Shown piece by piece: positions 43,276 to 54,070 of a DNA stretch of 64,000 nucleotides; the stretch's first letter is position 1; every line of letters begins with the position of its first letter. This DNA comes from Kordia aestuariivivens (GTDB lineage: Bacteria; Bacteroidota; Bacteroidia; Flavobacteriales; Flavobacteriaceae). The notes beneath the pieces were generated by a model. The model did not search any database. It saw only the letters and a list, made by a program, of their open reading frames with translations, and was not told where the DNA came from. The position numbers and the translations under genes were made by a program. The DNA lies in assembly GCF_014397005.1 (NCBI RefSeq), contig NZ_JACGWS010000003.1, forward strand, positions 62,001 to 126,000, in the 5' to 3' direction.

Positions 43276-43440
43276 GTGAAACTCACCATTGAAAAGTCTG
43301 CAGGACACATTCAATGGTGTAAGTTGAACTAATCCTACTGTAGAGCGGGATCTCATTATGAAAAACTTGTGCTGAACTTGATTCAGTATCTAATGGCGAA
43401 GACAAAACAGTAAGTTGAAGGAATCACCGCTGAAAATCGG
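43276..43440 (+). repeat. family B repeat plus family D fragment before ilvE
   Basis: GAAACTCACCATTGAAAAG starts a segment aligned with the 122-bp units at 24383: hairpin CACCATTGAA/TTCAATGGTG, then AAGTTGAA and an AGAGCGG..ATCT segment. It then runs into a family D piece (TGCTGAACTTGATTCAG, about 43363-43380). As at 24.4 kb, it follows an intrinsic terminator directly. From 43440 to ilvE (43605) the sequence is AT-rich with nothing I can assign. Confidence 0.7.
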
Positions 43441-43604
43441 GATCTCACAATTAAAAATCACACGTTGAACATCGTATATAATAATATTTAAAATATTGAA
43501 AATCAATAAAATAACTAAAAAAAGTAGCAATTGGTTTTAGGTTAACAAATGAAATCAAGTACTAAAAAACAGCACAATAAATTAATTTCGAACTAATAAC
43601 AATT

Positions 43605-44504
43605 ATGAACATGTATTATAAAGAAGATAGTATCATATATCACAACGGTACTTACATGCATCCAGAAAATGCTTCTGGAAACCTATACAGTCAAGCATTA
43701 CACTATGGAAATGGTGTTTTTGAAGGCATCAGAGCGTACAAAACAAAATCTGGCGCAAAAATCTTCAAAGCGGAAGCACATTACAAACGTTTACAATATG
43801 GCGCTGAGGTGATGGGAATTCCATTCAACTATTCTATCAATGAATTGGTAGAAATCACATACACACTATTAGAAAAAAACAACCTCCAAGACGCGTACAT
43901 ACGACCAATCATTTCCACAGGATCCGATATGAGTCTATCAACGGCTGAAGAAGCTACACTCACAATCCAATGCTGGGAATGGGGAAAATTCATGGGCGAC
44001 AAACTCCTAAAAGTAAAAACATCGTCCTTTCAAAGACCAAATCCAAAATCGTGTTTTGTAGAAGCAAAAATCACAGGACATTACGTAAACTCTATTCTAT
44101 CTACCAATGAAGCAAAAAATGCAGGATATGATGAAGCTTTATTACTCGATATGAATGGTCATGTTGCTGAATGTTCGGGCGCTAACATATTCATGGAAAA
44201 AGATGGAAAACTATACACGCCAAAACGTGGACACATCATGGCAGGAATTACGCGTGATACCATTATAGAAATCTCTAAAGAAGTTGGTTTTCCAATAGAA
44301 GAAAAACAATTCACACTACAAGAACTAAAACAAGCTGATAGCGCATTCTTCACAGGAACTGCGGCTGAAGTTGTTGGTTTACAATCATTAGATACTTATG
44401 TTTTTCCACTTTCGTGGGAAGCGTCTCTCGGTTACAAACTCATGAAACTATACAAACAAGAAGTGCTTTGTGAACGCTCTCAAAAACTCTCAGAAGCTGT
44501 ATGA
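43605..44504 (+). CDS. ilvE: branched-chain amino acid aminotransferase
   Basis: A 299-residue PLP class IV aminotransferase that does the last step of Ile, Val and Leu synthesis. [19 protein letters not shown] near the N-terminus and the Schiff-base Lys155 in [14 protein letters not shown] are diagnostic. [20 protein letters not shown] and [12 protein letters not shown] complete the family motifs. It is the first structural gene behind the attenuators, and overlaps ilvD by 4 bp. Confidence 0.95.
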   Translation: MNMYYKEDSIIYHNGTYMHPENASGNLYSQALHYGNGVFEGIRAYKTKSGAKIFKAEAHYKRLQYGAEVMGIPFNYSINELVEITYTLLEKNNLQDAYIRPIISTGSDMSLSTAEEATLTIQCWEWGKFMGDKLLKVKTSSFQRPNPKSCFVEAKITGHYVNSILSTNEAKNAGYDEALLLDMNGHVAECSGANIFMEKDGKLYTPKRGHIMAGITRDTIIEISKEVGFPIEEKQFTLQELKQADSAFFTGTAAEVVGLQSLDTYVFPLSWEASLGYKLMKLYKQEVLCERSQKLSEAV

Positions 44505-46180
44505 ACACATTAAACAAATATAGTAAAACGGTCACGCAAGATCCTACGCAACCTGCGGCACAAGCCATGTTGCATGCAATTGGATTAACGAAAGAAGACT
44601 TTTTCAAACCCATCATCGGAATTGCAAGTACAGGATACGAAGGAAATCCGTGTAACATGCACTTAAATGATTTGGCAAAACTAACGAAACAAGGAACTAA
44701 AAATGTGGATGTCATTGGACTCATCTTCAATACTATTGGCGTAAGTGACGGAATCTCCATGGGAACTCCCGGAATGCGCTATTCGTTACCTTCGCGCGAT
44801 ATCATTGCAGACTCTATGGAAACGGTAGTGCAAGCAATGAGTTACGACGGATTAATTACGGTTGTTGGTTGTGACAAAAACATGCCCGGCGCATTAATGG
44901 CAATGATTCGCTTAAATCGTCCAAGTATCTTAGTCTATGGCGGAACGATTGATTCTGGTTGTCACAACGGAAAAAAACTCGATGTGGTTTCTGCTTTTGA
45001 AGCTTGGGGAAGCAAAGTTGCTGGAACGATGAACGAAACAGAATATCAAAGCATTGTAGAAAAAGCCTGTCCCGGTGCGGGTGCTTGTGGCGGAATGTAC
45101 ACGGCAAACACCATGGCTTCTGCAATAGAAGCCTTAGGAATGACCTTACCATTCAATTCATCAAATCCTGCGTTGAGCGATGCAAAACAACAAGAATCAG
45201 TTGCGGCTGGTGAAGCAATGCGTTTACTTTTAGAAAAAGACATCAAACCTTCGGATATCATTACGCGAAAATCTTTAGAAAACGCAATTCGATTAATAAC
45301 TATTCTTGGTGGATCAACCAATGCAGTATTGCACTTTTTGGCAATTGCCAGAGCTGCACAAATAGATTTTACACTCAAAGACTTTCAAGAAATAAGTGAT
45401 ACCACACCATTTTTGGCGGATTTAAAACCAAGCGGAAAATATCTCATGGAAGATGTACACGCGGTTGGCGGAATTCCTGCGGTATTAAAATACCTACTAA
45501 AAAAAGGATTACTTCATGGCGATTGTTTAACCGTTACCGGAAAAACCATTGCTGAAAACCTATTAGATGTGGACGATTTGACGGAAGGGCAAGATGTCAT
45601 CAAACCCATTGAAAATCCAATCAAAATATCTGGGCATTTGCGGATGTTGTACGGAAACTTAGCGTGCGATGGAAGTGTTGCCAAAATCACAGGAAAAGAA
45701 GGATTAACCTTTTCAGGAAAAGCAAAAGTATTTGAAAGCGAATATGAAGCAAACGACGGAATTCGTGATGGAAAAGTAAAAAAAGGCGATGTAGTCGTCA
45801 TTCGGTATGAAGGTCCAAAAGGTGGTCCAGGAATGCCAGAAATGTTAAAGCCAACGGCTGCAATCATGGGCGCAGGTTTAGGAAAAGATGTCGCGCTGAT
45901 TACTGACGGACGTTTTTCAGGCGGAACACACGGTTTTGTCGTCGGACACATCACGCCAGAAGCACAAGAAGGCGGAACAATTGCATTAGTAAAAGATGGT
46001 GACATCATCACCATTGATGCAGAAACCAATTCAATTCAACTAGAAGTATTCGAAGAAGAATTACAGGAACGTAGAAAACAATGGAAAGCACCCGAACTCA
46101 AATTTGAACGCGGTGTATTATACAAATATGCAAAAACAGTTTCATCTGCATCCAAAGGATGTGTTACGGATGAGTTCTAG
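44501..46180 (+). CDS. ilvD: dihydroxy-acid dehydratase
   Basis: A 559-residue Fe-S enzyme that dehydrates dihydroxy acids to the 2-keto acid precursors of Ile and Val. [20 protein letters not shown] and [19 protein letters not shown] carry the Fe-S Cys ligands. [16 protein letters not shown] and [20 protein letters not shown] are family motifs. Length matches. It overlaps ilvE by 4 bp. Confidence 0.97.
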   Translation: MNTLNKYSKTVTQDPTQPAAQAMLHAIGLTKEDFFKPIIGIASTGYEGNPCNMHLNDLAKLTKQGTKNVDVIGLIFNTIGVSDGISMGTPGMRYSLPSRDIIADSMETVVQAMSYDGLITVVGCDKNMPGALMAMIRLNRPSILVYGGTIDSGCHNGKKLDVVSAFEAWGSKVAGTMNETEYQSIVEKACPGAGACGGMYTANTMASAIEALGMTLPFNSSNPALSDAKQQESVAAGEAMRLLLEKDIKPSDIITRKSLENAIRLITILGGSTNAVLHFLAIARAAQIDFTLKDFQEISDTTPFLADLKPSGKYLMEDVHAVGGIPAVLKYLLKKGLLHGDCLTVTGKTIAENLLDVDDLTEGQDVIKPIENPIKISGHLRMLYGNLACDGSVAKITGKEGLTFSGKAKVFESEYEANDGIRDGKVKKGDVVVIRYEGPKGGPGMPEMLKPTAAIMGAGLGKDVALITDGRFSGGTHGFVVGHITPEAQEGGTIALVKDGDIITIDAETNSIQLEVFEEELQERRKQWKAPELKFERGVLYKYAKTVSSASKGCVTDEF

Positions 46181-46237
46181 TTCCCACGAAAGTGGGAATC
46201 TCATCATTGAGAAAAAAGGAATCTCATCATCGAGAAA
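46181..46237 (+). repeat. ilvD-ilvB gap: tetraloop hairpin and direct repeat
   Basis: Directly after the ilvD stop is TTCCCAC-GAAA-GTGGGAA (46181-46198), a 7-bp stem with a GNRA loop. It is followed by two copies of GGAATCTCATCAT(T/C)GAGAAA (from 46195 and 46220). No T-run follows, so it is a repeat or mRNA stability element rather than a terminator. Confidence 0.6.
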
Positions 46238-46269
46238 CTAAAAGCAAATCGATACAAAAAATATAAGAG

Positions 46270-48006
46270 ATGAAAGAAACTCAAACAATAGAAAATAAAG
46301 CCACGAATACACAACAAACAGAACGCATCTCAGGAAGCGAAGCTATTGTACGCTGTTTATTAGCGGAAGGTGTAGACATTATTTATGGCTATCCAGGTGG
46401 TGCAATCATGCCAGTATATGACGAATTATACAAATATCAAGACAAAATTCATCATGTACTTACACGTCATGAACAAGGTGCAACGCATTCGGCACAAGGA
46501 TATGCACGAATCTCTGGAAAAGTTGGTGTGGCGATGGCAACTTCAGGTCCGGGCGCAACAAACTTAGTCACGGGAATTGCGGATGCACAAATAGATTCCA
46601 CACCAATGGTATGTATTACAGGACAAGTAGCTTCACACTTATTGGGAAGTGATGCGTTTCAGGAAACGGATATTGTCGGAATCTCAACGCCAGTAACCAA
46701 ATGGAATCATCAAATAACGAAAGCATCTGAAATTCCAGAAGTCATGGCAAAAGCATTTTACATTGCCAAAAGTGGTCGTCCAGGTCCAGTTTTAATAGAC
46801 ATTACCAAAGATGCGCAATTTGAAGAATTTGATTTTGTTTATGAAAAATGTACAGGCGTTCGTAGTTACAAACCTGTTCCAGAAACAGATATAAAATCGG
46901 TTGAAGCTGCGGCGGAATTGATCAATAATGCTAAAAAACCATTGGTGGTTTGGGGACAAGGTGTGATATTAAGCGAAGCTGAAGAAGCATTCAAAGCATT
47001 TATAGAAAAAGCAGGAATTCCGTCAGCATGGACAATTTTGGGCGTTTCGGCAATTCCAACGGAACATCCGCTAAATGTCGGAATGTTAGGAATGCACGGA
47101 AACTATGCACCAAATGTATTAACCAATGAATGCGATGTATTAATTGCCATTGGAATGCGATTTGACGATCGTGTGACAGGAAAGCTAGATGAATACGCAC
47201 AACAAGCCAAAGTAATTCACTTTGAAATTGATCCTGCGGAAGTGGACAAAAACGTAAAAACTGATGTAGCCGTTTTAGGTGATGCAAAAGCGAGTTTAGA
47301 AGCAATTTTACCATTCATTCATAAAAACACACATACAGAATGGCATCAAAAATTCAAGGATTTATACGAAATTGAATATGAAAAAGTCATCAAACATGAC
47401 TTGCATCCAACGAAAGAAGGATTAACCATGGGCGAAGTGTTGCATCAAATAAATTTAGAAAGTAAAGGTGAAGCAGCCATTGTTTCTGATGTTGGGCAAC
47501 ACCAAATGATTGCATGTCGTTATGCAAAATTCAACCAAACAAAAAGTAACATTACTTCTGGCGGATTGGGCACGATGGGATTTGGATTACCAGCCGCAAT
47601 TGGCGCAAAAATGGCAGCTCCAGAACGTGAAGTCGTTTCTATTTCGGGTGATGGCGGTTACCAAATGACAATTCAGGAATTGGGAACTATTTTTCAACAA
47701 AAAACGGCAGTAAAAATTGTGGTGTTAAACAATGATTTCTTGGGAATGGTTCGACAGTGGCAACAACTATTTTTTGACAAACGCTATGCATCTACCGAAA
47801 TGACAAATCCAGATTTTGTAGCAATTGCAAAAGGGTATTATATAAACGCACGACGCGTTACAAAACGAGAAGAATTAGCGGAAGCGGTTGCCGAAATGAT
47901 GGCGAGCAAAGAAGCGTATTTCTTGGAAGTTTGTGTAGAAAAAGAAGGGAACGTGTTTCCAATGGTTCCTTCGGGAGCGTCGGTTTCAGATATACGATTA
48001 AGTTAA
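46270..48006 (+). CDS. ilvB: acetolactate synthase large subunit
   Basis: A 578-residue ThDP enzyme that makes acetolactate or acetohydroxybutyrate, the committed step to Val and Ile. VLTRHEQGATHSAQGYARIS holds the catalytic Glu, and GDGGYQMTIQELGTIFQQK plus LNNDFLGMVRQWQQLFF the ThDP/Mg site and substrate loop. GMRFDDRVTGK is in the FAD region. Followed after 135 bp by the regulatory subunit gene. Confidence 0.97.
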   Translation: MKETQTIENKATNTQQTERISGSEAIVRCLLAEGVDIIYGYPGGAIMPVYDELYKYQDKIHHVLTRHEQGATHSAQGYARISGKVGVAMATSGPGATNLVTGIADAQIDSTPMVCITGQVASHLLGSDAFQETDIVGISTPVTKWNHQITKASEIPEVMAKAFYIAKSGRPGPVLIDITKDAQFEEFDFVYEKCTGVRSYKPVPETDIKSVEAAAELINNAKKPLVVWGQGVILSEAEEAFKAFIEKAGIPSAWTILGVSAIPTEHPLNVGMLGMHGNYAPNVLTNECDVLIAIGMRFDDRVTGKLDEYAQQAKVIHFEIDPAEVDKNVKTDVAVLGDAKASLEAILPFIHKNTHTEWHQKFKDLYEIEYEKVIKHDLHPTKEGLTMGEVLHQINLESKGEAAIVSDVGQHQMIACRYAKFNQTKSNITSGGLGTMGFGLPAAIGAKMAAPEREVVSISGDGGYQMTIQELGTIFQQKTAVKIVVLNNDFLGMVRQWQQLFFDKRYASTEMTNPDFVAIAKGYYINARRVTKREELAEAVAEMMASKEAYFLEVCVEKEGNVFPMVPSGASVSDIRLS

Positions 48007-48141
48007 TTTATAATTAAAAATATAGAGAGTAGAATACAGAGAATAGAATATAGAACATAGAGAAAAGACTTTTTGAATTTATAGAAAAACTAGCGTTAGC
48101 ATCTTTTTTCTTTCGTCTTTTATCTAACATCTTTACAACAC

Positions 48142-48672
48142 ATGGAAAAAGAACTCAAACAATTTACGGTTTCGGTGTATACCGAAAATAACATTGGATT
48201 GTTGAATAGAATTTCAGCAATATTCCAACGTAGACATATCAATATAGAAAGTATCAACTCTTCGGTTTCAGAAATTGAAAGCGTTTCTCGATGGACGATT
48301 GTGGTGAATCTTTCGGAAGAACAGATGAAAAAAATCATCGGTCAAATTGAAAAACAAGTCGAAGTCATCAAAGCGTATTATCACACAGAAGAAGAAATCA
48401 TCTATCAAGAATCTTGCATCTTTAAAATGAAGTCAGATTTATTATTTGATGAACGACAAATTCAGAACATCATCAAAGATAGCAATGCACGAATTGTCAC
48501 AGTAAACCGGCAGTTTTTTGTCATTGAAAAATCGGGAAGAAAAGAAGAAATAGAATTATTGCACAGAGAATTAAGCGTTTTTGGAATCATGCAATTTACA
48601 CGTTCAGGACGTATTTCGGTGTCCAAAGAAGAAATGAAAATATCAAAAATGTTAGCAGCATTTAATCATTAA
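48142..48672 (+). CDS. ilvN: acetolactate synthase small (regulatory) subunit
   Basis: A 176-residue protein with an N-terminal ACT domain (about 6-80): FTVSVYTENNIGLLNRISAI then FQRRHINIESINSSVSEIES. The C-terminal domain follows (MKSDLLFDERQIQNIIKDSN; ARIVTVNRQFFVIEKSG). It gives the large subunit valine feedback control. The flanking gaps on both sides contain AGAGAATAGAATA-type low-complexity repeats. Confidence 0.94.
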   Translation: MEKELKQFTVSVYTENNIGLLNRISAIFQRRHINIESINSSVSEIESVSRWTIVVNLSEEQMKKIIGQIEKQVEVIKAYYHTEEEIIYQESCIFKMKSDLLFDERQIQNIIKDSNARIVTVNRQFFVIEKSGRKEEIELLHRELSVFGIMQFTRSGRISVSKEEMKISKMLAAFNH

Positions 48673-48824
48673 ATAAAAGAGATTAGAGAATAGAATAAAG
48701 AAAATAGACGGCTTTATTCTTTTAATTAAACCTAAATAGAAGTAAAAATAATAATAGAAATAAGACATCTGGAGAAGCACATCTATTCTCTTTTATTTTG
48801 TCTCTATGTTCAAAATTAAAAATC

Positions 48825-50321
48825 ATGTCAAATTACTTTAATACACTATCATTACGAGATCAATTAGCACAATTAGGAAAATGTAGATTTATGAATGCTT
48901 CAGAATTTGAAGATGGCGTACATGTGCTTGAAGGAAAGAAAATTGTCATTGTCGGTTGTGGCGCACAAGGACTCAATCAAGGACTAAACATGCGCGATTC
49001 AGGACTCGATATTTCGTATGCATTGCGACAAGCAGCCATTGACGAAGAACGCGCTTCATACATAAATGCGACCTCACGTGGTTTTAAAATCGGAACCTAT
49101 AAAAATTTAATTCCAACAGCTGATTTGGTATTGAATCTAACACCAGATAAACAACATACTTCGGTGGTAAAAGCTGTGATGCCTTTAATGAAAAAAGGAG
49201 CAACATTAAGTTATTCACACGGTTTTAATATTGTAGAAGAAGGTACAAAAATACGTGAAGATATTACCGTAATCATGGTCGCGCCAAAATGCCCAGGAAC
49301 GGAAGTTCGGGAAGAATACAAACGTGGTTTTGGAGTTCCGACACTAATTGCGGTGCACCCAGAAAATGATCCAGAAAACAAAGGTTGGGCGCAAGCAAAA
49401 GCCTATGCGGTTGCAACTGGCGGACACAAAGCAGGCGTGTTAGAATCTTCATTTGTTGCCGAAGTGAAAAGTGATTTAATGGGCGAACAAACCATTCTTT
49501 GTGGCGTATTGCAAACAGGTTCTATCTTGGCTTTTGATAAAATGGTCGCGGAAGGAATTGATGCGAATTATGCTGCAAAATTGATTCAACTCGGTTGGGA
49601 AACCATCACGGAAGCGTTGAAACATGGTGGAATTACCAATATGATGGATCGTTTGTCGAATCCTGCAAAGTTGAAAGCTTTTGAATTATCAGAAGAATTA
49701 AAAACGATCATGAAGCCATTATTTGAGAAACACATGGACGATATTATTTCGGGACATTTCTCAGAAACTATGATGGAAGATTGGGCAAATGACGATGTGA
49801 ATTTATTAAAATGGCGTGCTGCAACTGGCGAAACTGCCTTTGAAAAAACAGCATTGACAACCGATCATATTTCGGAACAGGAATATTTTGATCACGGTGT
49901 GTTATTAGTTGCTTTTGTAAAATCGGGTGTAGAATTGGCGTTTGAAACGATGGTAAGTGCAGGGATTATTGAAGATTCAGCATATTACGAATCGCTTCAC
50001 GAATTGCCATTAATCGCAAATACGATTGCTCGAAAAAAATTATTTGAAATGAATCGTGTGATTTCTGATACCGCAGAATATGGTTGTTATTTATTCGATC
50101 ATGCATGCAAACCATTATTAAAAGACTTTATGAAAACGGTTGATACAACTGTTGTTGGAACCTCATTTTCAAGTTCAAATGGTGTTGATAATTTAGACTT
50201 AATTGCGGTAAATGATGCCATTCGAAATCATCCAATAGAAGCTGTTGGAAAACGACTCAGAGCTGCAATGACGGCGATGAAGACGATCAAAACAGTAAAA
50301 GAAACTGTTCAACATGTCTAA
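48825..50321 (+). CDS. ilvC: ketol-acid reductoisomerase, class II
   Basis: A 498-residue long-form (class II, E. coli-type) enzyme that rearranges and reduces acetohydroxy acids with NADPH. The start [20 protein letters not shown] is the usual class II N-terminus; an ATG 27 bp upstream adds an unlikely MSLCSKLKI. The Rossmann motif is [20 protein letters not shown], and [20 protein letters not shown] and the duplicated C-terminal helical domain follow. Its end overlaps the next gene by 8 bp. Confidence 0.96.
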   Translation: MSNYFNTLSLRDQLAQLGKCRFMNASEFEDGVHVLEGKKIVIVGCGAQGLNQGLNMRDSGLDISYALRQAAIDEERASYINATSRGFKIGTYKNLIPTADLVLNLTPDKQHTSVVKAVMPLMKKGATLSYSHGFNIVEEGTKIREDITVIMVAPKCPGTEVREEYKRGFGVPTLIAVHPENDPENKGWAQAKAYAVATGGHKAGVLESSFVAEVKSDLMGEQTILCGVLQTGSILAFDKMVAEGIDANYAAKLIQLGWETITEALKHGGITNMMDRLSNPAKLKAFELSEELKTIMKPLFEKHMDDIISGHFSETMMEDWANDDVNLLKWRAATGETAFEKTALTTDHISEQEYFDHGVLLVAFVKSGVELAFETMVSAGIIEDSAYYESLHELPLIANTIARKKLFEMNRVISDTAEYGCYLFDHACKPLLKDFMKTVDTTVVGTSFSSSNGVDNLDLIAVNDAIRNHPIEAVGKRLRAAMTAMKTIKTVKETVQHV

Positions 50322-50781
50322 TGAGCCTGATTTTTGGACTTCTTTAGTCGATGCTTTAAAAACATCAGGAGTTTCAAGATTAGAAACAATAGCAAATCAA
50401 ATTCAAGATCATACAGCTTTTGAAGATACGTTGGCGCTTCGCGCGAAATGGCTAGACAAAACAAATGTTGAATGCATTATGAATGCTTTCAAAAATTATA
50501 AAGGACAAATTCCTGTAAAGACACTAAGCTTTAGTTACAACAAAGAAATTGGTGATGAAGGCTCAATAATAATAGCGCAATCACTTCCAAAATCAATAGT
50601 GTCATTAGGTTTGGTCAGTTGTGGAATTACTGATATTGGTGGAGAAGCTATATTTAGTTGGATAAAAAACGCAACACAATTAAAAATGATTTGTATAGAA
50701 AACAATAATTTTTCTGCAGAATTAAAGAAAAAATATAGTGATTTCGCAAAAAGAAATCCAATGATTTTAGTCGTTACTTGA
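50314..50781 (+). CDS. small LRR-like protein inside ilv operon
   Basis: A 155-residue protein. The second half looks like two or three leucine-rich repeats of the ribonuclease-inhibitor type: [60 protein letters not shown]. The first half is helical ([20 protein letters not shown]). No signal peptide, so cytoplasmic. It overlaps ilvC by 8 bp and lies 32 bp before ilvA, so it must be co-transcribed. No role in branched-chain synthesis is known to me; a protein-binding role is inferred from the LRRs. Confidence 0.75.
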   Translation: MSNEPDFWTSLVDALKTSGVSRLETIANQIQDHTAFEDTLALRAKWLDKTNVECIMNAFKNYKGQIPVKTLSFSYNKEIGDEGSIIIAQSLPKSIVSLGLVSCGITDIGGEAIFSWIKNATQLKMICIENNNFSAELKKKYSDFAKRNPMILVVT

Positions 50782-50813
50782 TCTTTAAAAAAGCAAAAAC
50801 ATAGCATTCAAAA

Positions 50814-52076
50814 ATGAACCTAACAACAACATACAGTCCAACACTCGAAGCCGTCAGGCAAGCAGCAAAAACGCTCAAAGGCATTGCTTCGTTGACACCA
50901 TTGAGTTACAACGAATACTATTCCAAACAATGGAATTGCAATGTGTTCTTTAAGCGAGAAGATTTGCAACAAGTACGTTCGTACAAAATTAGAGGTTCGT
51001 ATAACAAAATTGCTTCTTTGACAGCTTCACAAATTGAAAACGAAATTGTGTGTGCAAGTGCTGGAAATCATGCGCAAGGTGTTGCGATTTCATGTAAGTT
51101 ATTAAAAATAAAAGGCACGATTTTTATGCCAACACCAACGCCAAATCAAAAAATTGAGCAAGTAAAAATGTTTGGTGAAGAATATGTTGAGGTGGTTTTA
51201 GTTGGCGATAGTTTTGACGATGCGTATCATGCAGCAATGGAAGAGTCGGAGCGACTTAACAAAACATTTATTCATCCGTTTAACGATGAAAAAGTCATTG
51301 AAGGACAAGCTACCATCGGTTTGGAAATTTTAAAACAAACAGAAAACCCAATTGATTATGTGTTTGTGCCTGTTGGTGGTGGCGGATTATCTGCGGGATT
51401 ATCTTCAATTTTTAAAATACTATCTCCAATGACAAAAATTATTGGCGTAGAACCAAAAGGTGCACCTTCAATGTCAACATCGATCAAAAATGATCGGAAT
51501 ACAACTTTAAAAAAAATTGAAAACTTTGTAGATGGTGCAGCAGTAAAACGTGTTGGCGATCTCAATTTTGCCATCTGTAAAGAAAATTTACACGATATGG
51601 TTACGGTTGATGAAGGCAATGTGTGTCAAACCATCCTAGATTTATACAACCGACAAGCCATTGTGGTAGAACCTGCTGGTGCTTTAAGTATTGGTGCTTT
51701 ATCGCAATATGCAGAACAAATAAAAGGAAAAAATGTAGTGTGTGTCATCAGCGGAAGCAATAATGATATTACACGAACGGCGGAAATTAAAGAACGTGCG
51801 TTGTTGTATGCGAATTTAAAACATTACTTCATCATCAAATTTCCACAACGTGCAGGTGCTTTACGCGAATTTTTAGCGGAAGTTTTAGGCCCAACGGACG
51901 ACATTACACATTTTGAATATACCAAAAAAACCAATCGTGAAAACGGCGCGGCAGTCGTTGGTTTGCAATTAAAAAATGCAGACGATTTAGAAGCGTTAAT
52001 CACTAAAATGAAATTGCGTAATTTTTACGGAGACTACCTAAACGACAAACCCGATTTATTTCAATTCTTAGTTTAA
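50814..52076 (+). CDS. ilvA: threonine ammonia-lyase, biosynthetic
   Basis: A 420-residue PLP enzyme that converts threonine to 2-oxobutanoate, the entry to Ile synthesis. The Schiff-base Lys58 is in VRSYKIRGSYNKI, ASAGNHAQGVAISC and VPVGGGGLSAGLSSIFK are fold-type II motifs. A single C-terminal ACT-like regulatory domain follows (about 335-420; FIIKFPQRAGALREFLAEVL), for Ile feedback. Last amino acid gene of the operon; gapN follows 12 bp later. Confidence 0.96.
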   Translation: MNLTTTYSPTLEAVRQAAKTLKGIASLTPLSYNEYYSKQWNCNVFFKREDLQQVRSYKIRGSYNKIASLTASQIENEIVCASAGNHAQGVAISCKLLKIKGTIFMPTPTPNQKIEQVKMFGEEYVEVVLVGDSFDDAYHAAMEESERLNKTFIHPFNDEKVIEGQATIGLEILKQTENPIDYVFVPVGGGGLSAGLSSIFKILSPMTKIIGVEPKGAPSMSTSIKNDRNTTLKKIENFVDGAAVKRVGDLNFAICKENLHDMVTVDEGNVCQTILDLYNRQAIVVEPAGALSIGALSQYAEQIKGKNVVCVISGSNNDITRTAEIKERALLYANLKHYFIIKFPQRAGALREFLAEVLGPTDDITHFEYTKKTNRENGAAVVGLQLKNADDLEALITKMKLRNFYGDYLNDKPDLFQFLV

Positions 52077-52088
52077 ACTAACTATTTT

Positions 52089-53666
52089 ATGAACATTCCC
52101 GAACAGTATCAAATTAAAAAAACAATAACTCAAAATACATATTTAGTTGATGGAGAATTAAAAACCTGGACAGGAGAAACGTCTCAGGTATATTCTACCA
52201 TTTCTTCAACAGAACCATACAAACCTACGTTACTTGGAACCATTCCGACGTTAGGAGAAAAAGAAGCATTAGACGCGTTGAATTCTGCAGTTACTGCGTA
52301 TGACAAAGGGCAAGGTTTGTGGCCAACAATGAAAGTTGTAGACAGAATTGCGTGCATGGAAAAATTTGTCACACAAATGAAAACCAAGCGTGATGAAGTT
52401 GTGAAGCTTTTAATGTGGGAAATTGGTAAAAACTTACCAGATTCAGAAAAGGAATTCGATAGAACCGTAGATTATGTATACGATACTATTGAAGACTACA
52501 AGCAAATGGACAGAGATTCTGCAAAGTTTGAAAAGCACGCTGGTGTAAACGCGCACATTCGTCGTGGGCCGCTTGGTGTTGTACTTTGTTTAGGACCGTA
52601 TAATTATCCTTTAAACGAAACATTTGCATTGTTGATTCCTGCATTAATTATGGGGAATTCCATCATTTTTAAACCTGCAAAATTTGGCGTTTTACTCTTA
52701 TCGCCTTTACTAGAAGCTTTTCAGAATAGTTTTCCAAAAGGCGCCGTGAATATTATCTACGGACGTGGAAGAACCGTTGCTTCACCAATTATGAAAGATG
52801 GTCGTGTGGATGTGTTGGCTTTAATTGGAAATAGTAAATCTGCGAATGCATTACAAAATGTACACCCAAAAAGTAATCGCTTGCGAATGGTGTTAGGATT
52901 GGAAGCTAAAAATCCTGCCATTGTACTGAAAGATGCCGATTTAGATTTAGCAATCAACGAATGTATTGCGGGAACGACTTCTTTCAATGGGCAACGTTGT
53001 ACGGCACTAAAAGTATTGTATGTGCATGAAGCGATTGTGGACGAATTTAACAAGCGTTTTTCTGAAAAAGTAGATGCATTAAAATTTGGAAATCCTTGGG
53101 AAGATGGCGCAAAATTAACGCCTTTGCCAGAACCAGATAAACCAGCTTATATTCAAGGGTTGATTGACGATGCAACAGCAAAAGGGGCAAAAATCATCAA
53201 TAAAAAAGGGGGAGAAACGACGGATAATTATATTTTTCCTGCGGTATTGTATCCTGTTACAAAAGATATGCGCGTGTATGAAGAAGAGCAATTTGGACCT
53301 GTAATTCCGGTGATTTCATTCTCGGATATTGAGGAACCTTTGGATGATATGGCGGCTTCTAATTATGGACAACAAGTAAGTTTATTCGGGAAAGATATCA
53401 AAACGTTGGCACCTTTAATAGATGTGTTAGTCAATCTAGTTTGTCGTGTGAATCTAAATAGTTCATGTCAACGTGGACCAGATGTCTATCCTTTTACTGG
53501 AAGAAAAGATTCTGCAGTAGCGACTTTAAGTGTGCATGATGCATTACGTTCATTTTCCATCAGAACTTTTGTTGCTTCAAAAGACAATGACTATAACAAT
53601 GCTATTTTAAAGGAATTATTACACACCAGAGCATCCAACTTTGTGAGTACGGATTATATTATTTAA
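52089..53666 (+). CDS. gapN: NADP-dependent glyceraldehyde-3-phosphate dehydrogenase
   Basis: A 525-residue aldehyde dehydrogenase of the GapN type. The catalytic Cys304 is in [13 protein letters not shown] and Glu272 in [33 protein letters not shown] and [18 protein letters not shown] are typical of GapN. It oxidises glyceraldehyde 3-phosphate to 3-phosphoglycerate and yields NADPH without ATP. Its place 12 bp after ilvA suggests co-transcription; IlvC and GltB/D both consume NADPH, which may explain it (inference). Confidence 0.9.
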   Translation: MNIPEQYQIKKTITQNTYLVDGELKTWTGETSQVYSTISSTEPYKPTLLGTIPTLGEKEALDALNSAVTAYDKGQGLWPTMKVVDRIACMEKFVTQMKTKRDEVVKLLMWEIGKNLPDSEKEFDRTVDYVYDTIEDYKQMDRDSAKFEKHAGVNAHIRRGPLGVVLCLGPYNYPLNETFALLIPALIMGNSIIFKPAKFGVLLLSPLLEAFQNSFPKGAVNIIYGRGRTVASPIMKDGRVDVLALIGNSKSANALQNVHPKSNRLRMVLGLEAKNPAIVLKDADLDLAINECIAGTTSFNGQRCTALKVLYVHEAIVDEFNKRFSEKVDALKFGNPWEDGAKLTPLPEPDKPAYIQGLIDDATAKGAKIINKKGGETTDNYIFPAVLYPVTKDMRVYEEEQFGPVIPVISFSDIEEPLDDMAASNYGQQVSLFGKDIKTLAPLIDVLVNLVCRVNLNSSCQRGPDVYPFTGRKDSAVATLSVHDALRSFSIRTFVASKDNDYNNAILKELLHTRASNFVSTDYII

Positions 53667-53759
53667 GTAAAAATTAGATTGAAATATTTAAGAATTTAAA
53701 GCCTAAAAACACTTTTAACTTTTACATTTAAAATTTAGTGTTTTGCGGTTTTAAGCTAT

Positions 53760-54062
53760 TTTTTGCTCATTTCGATTTCTTTCAATGATAAAAAACCACT
53801 TGAAGTGACGTTTCTTGGATTCAAAAACACGTCACTTCGAATGATTTTTCGTAATGAAATGAAGAAAAATTGTATCGAGAAGTTTCGCCACGAATACACG
53901 AATATTTTTTAGCGTGTTTGTCGGCACGAGTTGTAAAACTTGCGCTAGCGTGTGGGAAGCTGAATCAAGTTCAGCTTGACGGAAAAGTCCAAAAATCTAA
54001 CAGCGAAGCGATCCAAGAGATTCCCGCTTACGCAGGAACGCGTCTAAAAGCAAAGCGCGTCT
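53760..54062. repeat. cluster of dispersed intergenic repeats
   Basis: The 404-bp gap after gapN holds no gene but several repeat pieces. These are an inverted pair GAAGTGACG/CGTCACTTC (53802-53838), a family C copy (53830-53883), a family D piece TGAATCAAGTTCAGCTTGAC (about 53960-53979), AACAGCGAAGCGATC (about 54000-54014), and GATTCCCGCTTACGCAGGAA (about 54019-54038). The stretch reads open as a 64-residue frame, which I do not accept as a gene. The cluster separates convergent genes and may end transcription. Confidence 0.75.
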
Positions 54063-54070
54063 AAAACTTT

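Noticed and set aside
43549-43596. Third possible leader peptide (MKSSTKKQHNKLISN) just before ilvE
   Set aside because: Not enriched in Ile, Val or Leu, and no terminator or alternative pairing follows.
53870-54064. 64-residue frame after gapN
   Set aside because: Built entirely from intergenic repeat fragments.
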